NCBI RefSeq assembly: GCF_000002235.5
Contig: NW_022145606.1
Span: forward strand, 49,350,685-49,414,684
DNA from: Strongylocentrotus purpuratus
Taxonomy: Eukaryota; Echinodermata; Echinoidea; Camarodonta; Strongylocentrotidae
Direction: 5' to 3'
Length of the DNA: 64,000 nt
In this document: one piece after another, positions 1 through 11,420 of the stretch
Numbering within the stretch: position 1 is the first letter of the stretch
Layout: every line of letters begins with the position of its first letter
Notes under the pieces: generated by a model
Told to the model about the DNA's origin: nothing
The model's database searches: none
The model's input: the letters and a program-made list of their open reading frames with translations, nothing else
Made by a program: the position numbers and the translations under genes

Positions 1-658
1 AACCAATAATCTAATCTCCTTTGTATACATGAATTTACTTGCCTATACGTAAACTGTTTCTTCAATCCATTCCTTACCCTCCAAACATCCAGCAACTCAA
101 ATCTATCTAAAAATTGTTCAAATAAAATATGAAATCGAGACTGAACATGGTGTTTACTACTTCCAAAATAATCTAAATCATTGTTTAAAATAATATTAAA
201 ATCTCCCCAATAATGATTGCATTATTTTCTTTATTAATTTCTTTTACTATTTTTTCAAAATTGACCAAAAAATCAATCCTTTCTGATTCCCTTCCTCTTA
301 CTGGCAAATAAACATTAGCCATTATCAATTTCATCCCCTGAATAATACATTCCATTATAACATATCTACCATTATTATCTGAAATAACATTTAACATCTG
401 AATATCTAATTTATTATCTATTAAAATAAGCACCCCTTTACTATGGTTTGTCCCATGACTAAAATATGAACTCCCATTCCAAAGCAATTTCCAAGTCTCC
501 TCCACTTCAATTGTACTATATGTTTCTTGTAAAAAAACAATATCAGCACCTTTATCTTTACACCACGTACAAATTTTTGCCCTCTTTGACTTTTCTCGAA
601 TTCCTTTGACATTTAAAGAAAGAAGATTACATTTGATAAAAATATCTTTACCTTCCAT
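1..658 (-). pseudogene. LINE ORF2, N-terminal endonuclease domain (partial, one frameshift)
   Basis: The start codon at 658 opens a reading frame with the features of the APE-like endonuclease of L1/Tx1 LINEs: SLNVKGIR near residue 14, the catalytic-type FLQETY around residue 43, SHGTNHSKGV around residue 68, and MANVYLPV around residue 113. The frame breaks near 204-208, where IIGG-DFN is expected; restoring the missing base gives GDFN followed by more LINE-like sequence to base 1. The ATG lies inside the last codons of the preceding 460-codon ORF, whose stop is 8-10 nt downstream of it, an arrangement compatible with stop-and-reinitiate translation. In the family the enzyme nicks target DNA to prime reverse transcription. 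The rest of ORF2 lies outside the window. Confidence 0.8.
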
Positions 659-2030
659 AGCTATATATGAATATGAACATGTATTCTTTCCTCCCTATAT
701 AAGGTTCTAATACACAGGATGGCAGAAGCAGGCTCAATAATATATAATTACTAACAAAATCAGCATACTGGTCGAGATCCCCAACTACGTAGGCAATGCA
801 ATTAACACTCACATACAGCTCACACAACACACATACTAACTTAACTAAACGAAATTGTAAGATGTATACATTCCTTTCTCGTAACTTACAGTGTAATTGT
901 ATATTACAAAGCTGGCTTACATTCTTAATTCCTGGCCAAGAGGCAAACAATGTCTGCTCCTTGTCATTAGCGTACTGTATAGTGACCTTACATAGATATT
1001 CAAATAAGTTAAATCTTGAACTGAAATGTAGTCTAGTGCAAAACACAATATGCATCATGGCAAAAGAGGACAATGACCTGTCATTCGAACAAATGCTTTC
1101 TTGTATTAATATGATTAGGTGTTTAATACCTATGTAAAAACTAAAGACACATAAGAAATGTTTGTATAAATTGCGTTCAGATAGAGCTCTCCTATTAATA
1201 TTCTGACAAGAATAATTTATATCCATCATAAAGCCATACAAACAAAAGTTATAAAATATCCTACGAGAGACAGACATTATGCTGAAAAAAGATTGTATCA
1301 AAATCATCCATCCTGCAACACATGCTTGCAAAACAAGTCCTTTAAGAACTCTTCTGAAACATCGAATATGGTCAATATACTTGATAAAATTTGTGTCAAG
1401 TAGTTGGAAATATAAGAACATGCATAGTGTATACCTTTGGAATCTATCCTTTTCATTTTGTCTCTTGCCCTTATAAAAGTTTTCAAGTAGATTGAATCTT
1501 AAGCCAATCTGTGCTCTGGTGCTAAAACCTGTATGCATCATGAAAGAAGACGAAAATTGCTTTATATTTGAACAAATAAATTCTTGCATTAATGAAATTA
1601 GATGTATAACTCCTATGCATAAAGACAAGACACATAACAACTCATTATTTGTATTATGTAATAAAACTCTCTTAAATACACAAAATAAATGTTTACTCAT
1701 CATTAAGCAAAATATTATCTTACAAGAGATAAACTTCATGTTGACGAAAAATTGTATAAAAACCATCCAACTTGCAACACATGTATGCAAAATAAAAAGT
1801 CCTGTAAGAGCTTCTATGAAACATTTTTCCTCCATATGGTCAAAATACATGAACATTGGTTCAATAACTTCAATCTGTAATAAATCATGAAAATAAAATA
1901 TATATAGGCATATCACTTGATAACTTGATGATATATGCTTCAAAATAAAAAAATTCTTGTTGTTTCGTACACATTGCTGCAACAAAATCACATATAATTC
2001 AAAAATAAACAAAGCGAAGCAAAAGAACAT
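648..2030 (-). CDS. 460-aa hydrophobic protein with an internal duplication, between LINE ORF1 and ORF2
   Basis: An uninterrupted 460-codon frame sits between ORF1 and ORF2 of the LINE. The product is rich in Phe, Leu, Ile and Cys, with several stretches that look membrane-spanning. It holds two homologous halves, residues about 62-187 and 218-349; matching blocks include HTCVASWMVFIQ with QACVAGWMILIQ, LLCVLSLCIGVIHLI with FLCVFSFYIGIKHLI, and RFNLLE with RFNLFE. In the RFNL[L/F]E block most nucleotide differences fall at third codon positions, as expected if protein sequence was selected. The stop overlaps the ORF2 start codon. I recognise no family. A frame this long in about 30% GC DNA is unlikely by chance, but T-rich sequence does favour hydrophobic codons. 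It could be a third LINE ORF or a captured sequence. Function unknown. Confidence 0.5.
   Translation of the reverse strand: MFFCFALFIFELYVILLQQCVRNNKNFFILKHISSSYQVICLYIFYFHDLLQIEVIEPMFMYFDHMEEKCFIEALTGLFILHTCVASWMVFIQFFVNMKFISCKIIFCLMMSKHLFCVFKRVLLHNTNNELLCVLSLCIGVIHLISLMQEFICSNIKQFSSSFMMHTGFSTRAQIGLRFNLLENFYKGKRQNEKDRFQRYTLCMFLYFQLLDTNFIKYIDHIRCFRRVLKGLVLQACVAGWMILIQSFFSIMSVSRRIFYNFCLYGFMMDINYSCQNINRRALSERNLYKHFLCVFSFYIGIKHLIILIQESICSNDRSLSSFAMMHIVFCTRLHFSSRFNLFEYLCKVTIQYANDKEQTLFASWPGIKNVSQLCNIQLHCKLRERNVYILQFRLVKLVCVLCELYVSVNCIAYVVGDLDQYADFVSNYILLSLLLPSCVLEPYIGRKEYMFIFIYSYGR
984..1847 (-). repeat. Diverged tandem duplication inside the 460-codon ORF
   Basis: Two copies of a segment of about 380-400 bp, offset by about 480 bp, lie at about 1470-1847 and 984-1379. 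The copies differ at many bases but both stay open in the same minus-strand frame. Short plus-strand frames over the same copies are antisense. Confidence 0.75.
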
Positions 2031-2127
2031 GGTGCTGAGCGATTTCTCAGATCATCTGTGGGAGCTCAATCCTTGAACTGCGCTATAATTAGACCCAAAG
2101 TGTTGTGATAAGAAATATGCTAGCAAG

Positions 2128-3020
2128 TTAGGGACCATCATTGGTGTTCGCATGATCTTCTGAGTGGACTTGAGCAGTAACTACGCGAGTCGAACTTCTT
2201 GAAGAGTGATCTTGGACAAACGTTTGTTGGCTCACAATATCGTCGGTAGCTGCAAGGGCCTGGGCCAGGTTGCTGCTCAAATCCAGGTCAGCGGGTGGGC
2301 TCTGCGTGGTGTCGGTAGCTAGACTTCGGTCGTGAGGAGGAGATGCGTGTTGTGTAGACGTGCCTTCATGGAAGGGTGTTGCAACTGGGGCCGGGGTTGG
2401 GGATCCGGTATAGAAAGGGGCAAGCATTCCACGGCTATCTCTCCATTTACCAGCAGAAAAATGGTAACGCACTTTGTTGAGAAATGCTCTTTGTACTGTA
2501 TCCTTCCATTTCTTTTTCTCATCTCGATCTGACTTGGTAAGATCATCAATCACAAACATGCTAACCTTCTGTAACTTCAACCTTTGTTGAGAAAGGACGT
2601 ATCGCTTATCCTGGTATGACAGCATTTTCACCAGCATATGTCGAGGAAAATCTCTTATCTTAGGACCATCTCGATGAGCCCTCTCTATCCCTCCTTCCAG
2701 ACCAAAGTGAAGCTTAAGGAAGTTTCTAGTAACCTCCATTGGATTTTCATTTGCATTTTGGTGTAGCCCAACTATACGAAAGTTGTTTCTGCGCGAAAAA
2801 CCGCTCTAACCTGTTTTCAGCAACAACAGCTTGCATCAAACGTTGATCATGCTGCTTAATTTTGGACTCCAACATTGCAACTTTCTTCTCAAGTGGGTCC
2901 ATTCGTTTCTCCAAATCAGCAGTACGCTTTCCCTGGAATTCCAGGGCTTCTTCAAATCCTCCTAGAGTGGCCTTGATGTCAGTTATCCCCTTTCGTAGCC
3001 TTATCCTAAAGCGAGGAATA
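2128..3020 (-). pseudogene. LINE ORF1 (L1 ORF1p-like, one frameshift)
   Basis: From about 3020 the minus strand encodes a coiled-coil stretch (FQGKRTADLEKRMDPLEKKV and following heptads), then SRRNNFRIVGL, the hallmark start of the L1 ORF1p RRM-like domain, then GGIERAHRDGP and FPRHMLVKMLSYQDKRYVL, which match the conserved IERAHR and PR-hIVvKll blocks of the family. The C-terminus (PTPAPVATP and on) is Pro/Ser/Thr-rich and ends at 2128. The coiled coil and the RRM are in different frames; the shift falls in an A-run at about 2796-2800, so it may be a mutation or a sequencing slip. In L1-type elements this protein is the nucleic-acid-binding trimer that coats the transcript. No start codon can be fixed because the upstream end is unclear. 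Confidence 0.75.
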
Positions 3021-3030
3021 TCGTTAGAGG

Positions 3031-6000
3031 GCGCTCGACAACAATCCCTTTTTAGTGCCGTTGATTATAGGACAGTTTGGCCAACCCGGATCGAGTTTGG
3101 CCGAATATTACGAATACTGTTGTGTTGGGCGAGCACTAAACAAAATAATATAAGCCATGTCGTGACCTACTAACACCAATTTGGCAAAATCTGTGTGTAG
3201 AATGTTTTGATCTTTTGAAAAGATCATTTAATCATATGATAATTCCCATTTGTGCACTTCCGAATAATCAGTTTCTTCAACAACAACCCCCCCCCCCGCC
3301 CCCATCCCAACATTTGTATTCTTGTAGATCCACTCCTGATGACCTCTATGAATAATGATTACATAACTTTCATGACCACATATCAGTTGTCATCTCTACG
3401 CGTTTGGTATTAATAACATTTTTCTATTCATGCGCAGATAGTATCTACGGACTGGAAATGCCCCCCCCCCATCACACTCTGGATAAACTGTATTGATTAC
3501 GTCATCCCTGTAATATGGCCAAGGGGAGGGGGCAATCCAATCCTCATGTGTATGACAGTAGCAAAATAAACCAATATGAATGACGAAAATGTGAGGAAAA
3601 AAAATCTAATCCATAACGAAAGAGTTAAGCAAGTTTGAAATATAATAATATATGCGTTTCTCAAGTCGGCACTTTTGCCAGTGGATTGTGACGTAGTTAA
3701 GGACAACTGTCACGTTTGTCGTGTACAAAATATAACTTCTTCATTTTTTGTGTATCCCATCATGTCCTCTCCCTTGGGGTACTACTAAAAATGCATCGTA
3801 GATAGCCTATTATTTAGATACTTAGAATGTCAAGAAACATGTATATATATATAATGAGATTAGACAATAAAGATGTAATAGATATTTTCTCTTCGTTCAC
3901 CAAAAAAATGATTGCAGTGAGGGGTAACTTTTAGATACTATGTAACAACAAAGTAAACAAAAAGTATCTCATGTTTTTGGTTTGATTTTACAGTAAGGCG
4001 CATACATTATGCATAGGTACTATTACGTCATTTTTTTTTTAGACCAAACGATAATCTATTGCATTTCATGTACCTCATTTACCTAATTTGTATAGCATGA
4101 GTTATAAGTTATTAAGAAAACTGCTATATTACAAACAGATTTTATACATATAAATCTCCGGATGTATAATGATACATTATATTATTTACTTAATGCATTA
4201 TGTGTCATGTTATTACAAGAAGAAAAAAAGAGTTTTTTTGCTGTATATAATTTTCATTCTGTTTTGCTACATGAATTAATTCATATGATGTATTTATATG
4301 TTTACAAACAGAATATTGATTTGTTACATTGTATTATAAATTTGTTTATATGATTTATATGTCTATAAACAGATTACTGAAGTACATCAGTGAAGTTTAA
4401 TAGATACATTACAATACAATACATGTCCTCTGAAAATAAAATATTTCTCTGAGTAATCCGTTTACTTTAGATAAATGTAATCTTCATGTTTGTTTAATTG
4501 TTGGATCAAATGAGAATATTGTTCGCCACTACATCACAGTGACATTACCAGTGTGGCCAATTTGAATTTCCCTTAAGTGTAGTGATTACAACTCTCAACA
4601 TTTTATAGCTGTGATACCTTAGGGACGATAAGAAATGCACCAGTTACACGTTGTCTCCAGGGTATCGACTGCACAGTTTTTCATGTGGTTTATTACTAAA
4701 GCAGTCACAAGGTGGCGCTAGAACAACGCATCCCTTCATAATGAAAGATTCATCAATATTATTATTCGGACATCTGTGATAACGTTCATGTTTTTGCGTT
4801 TACCACAATTTCAGGAATCAAGATCCAGATTGATCACTTGCCACCTGATAACTCAATGTTTATATACATCTTCTTGTACAGATATCATACATGTCAGTAT
4901 TAACTGTCGTAAAGCACCACTATTAAAAAACCATTTCTTTCTAGCAGCACTTTTTTTCTTCCTTTTTTGTATCAACTTCAAATCATATTCAAATCATTAC
5001 ATGAGTAAGATGTGTACTGTATTTGTGTGAATAACAAATGAAACATTCTACTTCATCTATAGGGCAATCCCCATACATGATACAAGTGCCATCATACATA
5101 TATGATAGAAACAACTGGTATACACTCCTAAAATTGTCAACCACATATTTTGTGTAAAATGCATATCAATACAGAATGAAATAATGAAAAGTAATAAAGT
5201 TACTTAAGGCAGCTGTAAAGATTAACACAATGGAATTATCACTTCAAGATTACTTAATCTTCCAACACAAACATGCATCTTTTGTATGAACTTCGTGAAT
5301 TCTTTCGTCACACAAACCTATTTACAATACAATAAATAGTGCTATTCTAGTAGCAATCCAAGGTGTAGTTGTCGAAATAATGAATGATATAATGTGTGTA
5401 TGTATATACATTTATACATATAAAGTACATATAATACAAAAGTTGGTTCATAATAAAGATATGTACATTTTTACAACAAGTCATTAATTAGCTACATGCA
5501 TTCCATGGGACTCATTGGGTATATGTCTCATATTTAAATGGTGATGTGAAGTACTGACATAAATTGGATTATTTTGATATAAATGCTCTGAAGGTATAAT
5601 GAATAATACCAAACGTAATACAAGTCCCATTCAAATAGATTTCCAAAGTTGTTGAAAAGGCAAAAACAAATTAAAACAAATAATGAATGAAACGTTTACC
5701 TTAAACCGTATTAAACTTTGGAAATTCGTATGTTTCCACAAGTTCTCACAATATTTCCTAAACAACTGGGATTTTATTAATCTACATCGTCGATCATCAT
5801 TACGCTTGTACTTTATTTATAAAAAGGTGCAAACAACACATTTTTACTGAAGTGTTTCTATATCTAAATGTAAAACATCATGCTGCTTAGTTAATTTGAA
5901 AAACTGTAATAAGGAGTGAAATTATTCCAAGTACGACGATGGAAATGAGGCAAGAGTTACATTCAATAACATAATAACCAATGGCAATGCATAAAGCTGG

Positions 6001-7479
6001 TTAGCAGGGGCCTACATTATCTAAACATGAAGATGAAATAAATTGAACTTCATTTCTCCTGGAAGTTAACATATTGACTACTGATGTAACATATTTCTCA
6101 TAACTTTAATACAAAAATAACCCGGTTCTAGTAGGAAATGGGTTAACAAATACCAGGCAGTAGCTCAGGTATATATCAGGTATGAGCTAATGCAGCATGT
6201 CAATTTGACCGGGTAGTGTGTAGTCATCGCTGGAACTCATCCAATGTGAGAAAAAAAATGATGTCAGGTACAAGGCAATGCACTATGTCAACTGCAGCTG
6301 CACTGTGGCTCAATAGATGTGGGAAATGCCGTACTGCTGTTGCGCAAGGGAATGATACTGAACGAGAAAACAGAATGGATTACGATAAGAAGAATAATAT
6401 AAAACCACATAGAAGTGCATTGTTTACATATTCATTGGATTTTACATATAAATGATGAAATATTCTTTTTACCTCAGGGTTGTGATACGATCAACATTTT
6501 AAATGTCTTTATACAGATGGTTGTTCCACTGACCACCTTGATAAATGTCAGTTTTATTCAAGAATTCCTGATTCTGTTTCCTATTCGTGTCTAGGTAAAG
6601 ATGTATATTATTGTAAAATATTTCCCAAATGCATCATCAAATTCAATTATCCTCTAGCTGGGGACTGTTGCATAAAGATGAAACGGAAAAGAGCGTATTA
6701 TGGGTAACCCCCTTTCCAGGTTATCATGATTTTGTTTCATTTGCTGGACCTGAGTCATAATGGGCCGATAGTAGGAGTCCTGTAACAGAAAGCAGAAAGT
6801 GACTTATTAGCTATGTGGAACCCTAATTTTGTTATCAGCATACAACATGAAGCTGCTGCTTTACTAATAAACCTTAGTAACTTCATTCTGAAAAGAAAGA
6901 AATCAATTCCAAGACATCATTACATCAACAAAATAGCAAATTTACTATTTGCAGTCCCTTATTTCATAGTGATAATTGTTAATAAAGACAGATCTATATG
7001 TTTAGTATTAGTTAGTATTATATGAGAACACTTTTTTGAAAACTCAACGCCCCCCCCCCCCCCTTGAGCACCAAACAAAAAAGGTAAATTTGTGGTAACC
7101 ATCTTTTTATTTTATTTTTTTTGGGCCAAGGCCCGCTCGACCCATCCCCTGGATCTGCGCTTTCTCCAACACAACAATAGGCTAAGAGAGTCTAAGTGTA
7201 GAAATGAAAGATTCAGCAGTAGTGTCTGGTGAGATTGATAATCGTAATTGATGTAACAATTATTGTTAGCAGTATTTACATATACCGTGCGAAACAAATC
7301 TCATTTAATTTCGATAGAATTGGATACGATTGTATTTGATACATATACTTAAATTACCATCTTTCTATATCTCACCCTCTGTGTTTTTAATAACAAGGAT
7401 AATGAAAATAATAATAATAATAATACTATTGATAATAAAAGTCACACCTGTAGCGCTTAATATAACATTTATAAACATT
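3031..7479. other. No gene recognised
   Basis: AT-rich sequence with short chance frames only. Poly(C) tracts lie near 3288, 3465 and 7050. A dispersed repeat lies at 3500-3790. Around 7118-7160 a short piece resembling a hAT-MITE end (CCCTGGATCTGCG) adjoins a T-run. Nothing else is supported. Confidence 0.6.
3500..3790 (+). repeat. Dispersed repeat shared with 56.65-56.95 kb
   Basis: GGACAACTGTCACGTTTGTC and the following AT-rich stretch ending in a TCTCCCT-like block resemble 56840-56930 in the same orientation, and the GCAATCCAATC region upstream resembles 56670-56690. The similarity is patchy, so this is an old repeat of unknown class. Confidence 0.45.
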
Positions 7480-7762
7480 TATCATTTTCACTGTAATTAT
7501 TATTAGCCCGCTATTGTATTTAATTGCTAATCCGCACATGAAAATGCACACGCTCCGCTCCATGGGGATAATTCCAGCTTAGGTGCCATTTTACAAGCTC
7601 ACATAAGCTACAACCACATTCACATTCGCTTTATACGGGCATGACCGTGTACCCATTTAACAACTATAGGTGGAGAGTGACAAATGTAGATTACTGCCTC
7701 AGCGGGACTCGAACCGATCAAAAGTCTGTTGCCGTAAACACTAGACCGCTACACCTCTCCTC
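7480..7762 (-). mobile_element. tRNA-derived SINE
   Basis: Read on the minus strand from about 7762, the sequence has a tRNA-like head with an A-box-like TAGCGGTCTAGTG (about 7739-7751) and a good B box GGTTCGAGTCCC (7704-7715). The body contains a TTAAATGGGTACACGG block of the kind found in many invertebrate SINEs. It ends near 7500-7480 next to AT-rich triplet repeats. Read as a tRNA the stems pair poorly and the body continues past the acceptor position, so a functional tRNA gene is unlikely. Confidence 0.7.
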
Positions 7763-7815
7763 TCTCTCCCTCTCTCTTTATCTTTCTCCCTCTCTCTCTC
7801 TGTCTCTCTGCGTGA
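7763..7815 (+). repeat. CT-rich microsatellite
   Basis: CTCTCTCC-type simple sequence directly abuts the head of the SINE. Similar CT runs occur at 10849-10870, 34938-34960, 50960-51200 and 63380-63620. Confidence 0.85.
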
Positions 7816-8944
7816 AAGATTCGTTAACTTCGATGATTATATAATTATGTACTGTCATAGTCGCAAAATATATAACTGAAGATAATGTTTAAAAAAATAC
7901 TCATCCGATTTTAACTCATTTGCGGGTTTTGAGTGATTTTCAGACAGTTGCTCAATCGTTGCAGAGGATTATAGAATGTTTTTGTAACAGTTGCGCAATA
8001 TTGTCTGTAAAAGGAAATAATTAGTTGCAGTCGAATCGCAGAGTTCCATCATCTCCCCAATCTTTCTTATTTCTAACATTCCTCTTCCGCCCCCTCTTTC
8101 CCTCTCCTTCCTATTCCTCTCACTCTAACTCTGTATCCTTCTAAATCTTTTCATATTCCTTTGCTATTTTGTTCTCCCCTCTCTCCACTTTCTTTGTTTC
8201 TCTCCTCTCCTACCCATATATTTATTTAATTATAATTCAATGTTACATTACGTCAACAAATTAATATATATATTTTTTAATATATTCTTTGTATGTAACA
8301 AAATTATGAATGAATAATAACAAAGCGAACTATTTATTCCTATGATATACCATCCCAATAAACAAAATCACGTAAAAATCACGTCAATATCAAGGTATCG
8401 ACTTGAGGAGAATTACGTTCTTCAAACACCGGACATTTACGTCAATGTGTTAATACGTTTATTGCACTAGGTCACTAAAAACACACGTACACTAAATCAC
8501 GCAATTGTCACTGCAATATCACCATTATAATAACGTGATTATCCCTACCTTGGAGACCATGGTTTGAAACCTAATACTCCCGTGTTTGTTTGGTTATGAA
8601 ATTACATCTTCATAAACGAAATTATCGCGTTACAGAAACACATGAAGCGTTAGTGATAGTTTTAGTCAATATATCTGCGTGAAATTCACGTGAATATTAC
8701 GAGGCTGCTTTGAGATGAATCGTGTTCTTCATTCACGTGAAATTTACGTCGAAGAGGAAATATGTTACTGTAACCCGCGTACCTACCCAATAAATACGCA
8801 AATGTTACACAATAAATGAACCAAAATAATGACCTTCTCATCCCGTTTCTAAACATCGTGTTTTGGATCTTCCATAATTACGTCCAGGCGCGCCGGAAGC
8901 AGTTTGGGATTAGATGGGGTGGGGGTGGGGTGGGTGCAAACATC

Positions 8945-9540
8945 CCAGAAGAGAAAGCCAGTTGCAACTGGTCCAGTTGATGAACCAGTTAATGCCAAAT
9001 GGTAACACCGGAAATTGAAATGGGCTAAATGATCCTGTTGATCCAGGCCAGCTAGAATTCAACTGGTCTAGCTGAGCCATTAGAACCATATGGTAAAACT
9101 TCCAACCAGTTGAACGGCAACAACACTTCAATACTGGTACGTCTGTATTTCCAATGTAAAGGCATTGGTAAAAAGAAGGCTTACATAATTTAATTAATCG
9201 ATTTTTTTTCATATACTTGTATTTTAATGAAATTATTTTAGTTCACAGTTAATTTTTTCCTTATTCACGCTTAATTAAATGTAATTTATACGAAGTAGCC
9301 AAATGTCCTAATAACTGGCAATTTATATTTGTAGTATTTTCGAAATGAATTGCATATAACTAAATCATCAGTAATTAAGAAATATGCTGTAAATTCAGAT
9401 AAATTGTCAACTGGAAATATGCCAACAGTCAGTCATCAACGGGTGCAACCGGAAATATGCACACAAACCAGTTATCAACTGGCGCAATGAAAATGTGCTG
9501 ACAGTCAGTTATCAACTGGTGAAAGTAGACATATGCCAAC
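8945..9540. repeat. Segment built from CCAGTT/AACTGG words
   Basis: The words CCAGTTG, AACTGG and GTTATCAACTGG recur in both orientations, clustered at both ends (8950-9110 and 9410-9525) around an AT-rich middle. It may be a separate fold-back element nested in the larger one. No clean target duplication is visible. Confidence 0.45.
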
Positions 9541-10440
9541 AGTCACGGGATTATCACCACGGAACTTAAATGGTAACTGTGAAACCATATAGACACCCAA
9601 ATATAACTCATTTTTCACACCTAGAAATCACGGAATACCAAGCTTATATTAATAATCCGTTTGAGTCACGAGATCATCACCGCGGAACTGCTGGCAACTT
9701 TGACTACCATTTAAATAGGTGTTTTAAGACACCTAATAATGACTAATTTTTCACACCTAAAAATTACCGATGCCCAGCTTAAAATTAATAATCCGTTTGA
9801 GTCACGAGATCATCACCGCGAAACTGCTGGCAACTTCGAATACCATTCAAATAGGTGTTTTAAGACACCTAATAACTACTTATTTTTCACACCTAAATAC
9901 CACGGATTCACAGCTTAGATTAGTAATCAGATTTAGCTACGTGACTATCACCAAGAAAGTTATGGTAACTTTGACTACCATTTAAATAGGTGTTTTAAGA
10001 CACCTAATAATGACTTATTTTTCACACCTAAATATCACGGTTCACAGCTTAGATTAGTTATCAGTTTTAGCTACGTGATCATCACCAAGAAAGTTATGGT
10101 AACTTTGAAACCATTTAAAAAGGTGTTTTAAGACACCTAATAATTACTAATTTTTCACACCTAAAACTCACGTATGCCCAGCTTAGATTTATAATTCGTT
10201 TGAGTCACGAGATCATCACCGCGGAACTGCTGGCAACTTTGACTACCATTTAAATAGGTGTTTTAAGACACCAAATATTACTAATTTGTTTACACCTAAA
10301 TATCACGGATTCACAGCTTAAATTAGTAATCAGTTTTAGCTACGTGATCATAACCAAGAAAGTTATAGTAACTTTTAAACCATTTAAAGAGGTGTGTAAG
10401 ACACCACAGAATTACTAATTTAATATAACCAGGGGATCAC
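9541..10440 (+). repeat. Tandem satellite, unit about 131-139 bp, about 7 copies
   Basis: Each unit carries GAGTCACGAGATCATCACC or a variant, then AACTGCTGGCAACTTTGA or a variant, an AGGTGTTTTAAGACACCTAA palindrome, and TTTTTCACACCTA. The palindrome recurs near 9717, 9855, 9987, 10121 and 10257. Units differ at many positions, so the array is not freshly homogenised. Confidence 0.85.
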
Positions 10441-11019
10441 GGACAGAAAAATAAGACGATTAGCCGGTGTAAGTAACGTGATTATTACCATCAACCTTGG
10501 ATAACCTGTGAAACCATCGATAAAGGTGCTTACAAGACCAAATAAATACTTATTTATCACCACCATCGGTTAACGGACAAAAAACTCGTTGCTTGGTCAA
10601 GTTGTTATTTGGTCATAAACACTTGATTTACAGAGGTAAGTAGAATCACGTTACTCCAGTCGCGTGATAAATTGGTGGTTTTTAGGTTAGATGAAAACGT
10701 GAACAGGAGTACCTTTTCTGTTTTAATGAAGGCACGTGTCGATAACGTTTAAATCTAGTTCAAAAGGCACCATACTTTAAAATCACTTAAAATACACTTC
10801 CAAAAGTGTTTTGTTTATTGGGATTACTTCTTACCTCCAGATTCTCTCTCCCTCTCTCTCTCTCTCTCTCTTAGATTTATCTCCCTCGTCGCTTTCTTCT
10901 TGGTCTCATTATATTCCTTTGCCAGTTTCCCTCTTTCCGCTTCCATCATTCCTGTTCATCCTGCACCCTATTATGTTCATTTCATATTAGTGTAGCGTAT
11001 GGTGGCCCTGAAGGGACAT

Positions 11020-11165
11020 CGCGAATAGACTAAATCGCGAAAAGTTGGCGATAAAATTGACGATATCGTGAATTTTATCGCCAATTTTTCACGACGAAAT
11101 TCCCGAAATTCACGATATCGTCAATTTCGTCGTGAAAAATTGGCGATAAAATTCACGATATCGTA
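11020..11165. repeat. Nested palindromes around ACGATATCGT
   Basis: ACGATATCGTGAATTT, TTGGCGATAAAATT and TTTCGTCGTGAAAAATT occur in direct and inverted copies, so that most of this 145 bp can fold on itself in several registers. It may be the centre of a MITE whose ends I cannot define. Confidence 0.6.
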
Positions 11166-11229
11166 TGAAAATTATGCACTTTTTGAGAAAAGCATGAAAC
11201 TTCTAGCATAGTTACCTTTCACCATAAGA

Positions 11230-11420
11230 TTTATTTTCAGATGTAGAGGGAAGTCAGATTTGACCTCTGATGACCTTGAGAGGTGTCCGCCAGTCCACAT
11301 GGTCTATATGTACACCGAAATACGCTTACCTTTTGAACTAAATAGTCCAGAAAAACGTTTAAGGTGTCATTTCGAACTAAATTAGGGGTGCCACTTAATT
11401 TGTTAAAGGTGAAATTCAAA
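11230..11420 (+). repeat. Dispersed repeat, copy 1
   Basis: The TTTGACCTCTGATGACC...GAGAGGT block and AAATAGTCCAGAAAAACG recur at 13140-13260. GGTGTCATTTCGAACTAAAT followed by GGGGTGCCA recurs at 18725. The ACTTTTGAGATCGCCAGA plus AAGGTCAAGG-type end at 12335-12400 recurs at 18770-18820. It is noncoding and of unknown class. Confidence 0.65.

Larger units (their letters stand above)
1..3030 (-). mobile_element. L1/Tx1-type LINE, 5' part, leaving the window
   Basis: A non-LTR retrotransposon runs right to left and leaves the window at base 1. In order it carries an ORF1 with a coiled coil and an L1-ORF1p-like RNA-binding domain (about 3020-2128), a 460-codon hydrophobic ORF (2030-648), and the apurinic-endonuclease start of ORF2 (658 down to base 1). 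The ORF1 type and the SLNVKG...FLQETY endonuclease block are typical of the L1/Tx1 group. The reverse transcriptase would lie outside the window. The right end is unclear; coding resemblance fades near 3020-3060 and no target duplication can be checked. ORF1 and ORF2 each carry one visible frameshift, so this copy is probably dead although the middle ORF is intact. Confidence 0.8.
8354..10822. mobile_element. 2.5 kb non-autonomous element with CCCAATAAAC ends
   Basis: The left end CCCAATAAACAAAATCACG is the inverse of the right end CACTTCCAAAAGTGTTTTG plus TTTATTGGG, giving matching termini of at least 12 bp with weaker similarity inside. The interior is full of ACGTGA/TCACGT words and holds the satellite at 9541-10440 and the CCAGTT segment at 8945-9540. 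No transposase frame is visible and I could not fix a target duplication. It is most likely a DNA-transposon-derived non-autonomous element of unknown superfamily. Confidence 0.6.

Noticed and set aside
796-1890. Plus-strand frames at 796-1137 and 1492-1890 that also repeat
   Set aside because: They are antisense to the longer 460-codon frame, cover the same duplication, and show no motif or link to neighbours.
7690-7762. A tRNA gene on the minus strand
   Set aside because: A and B boxes are present but the anticodon arm pairs poorly and a SINE body follows directly.
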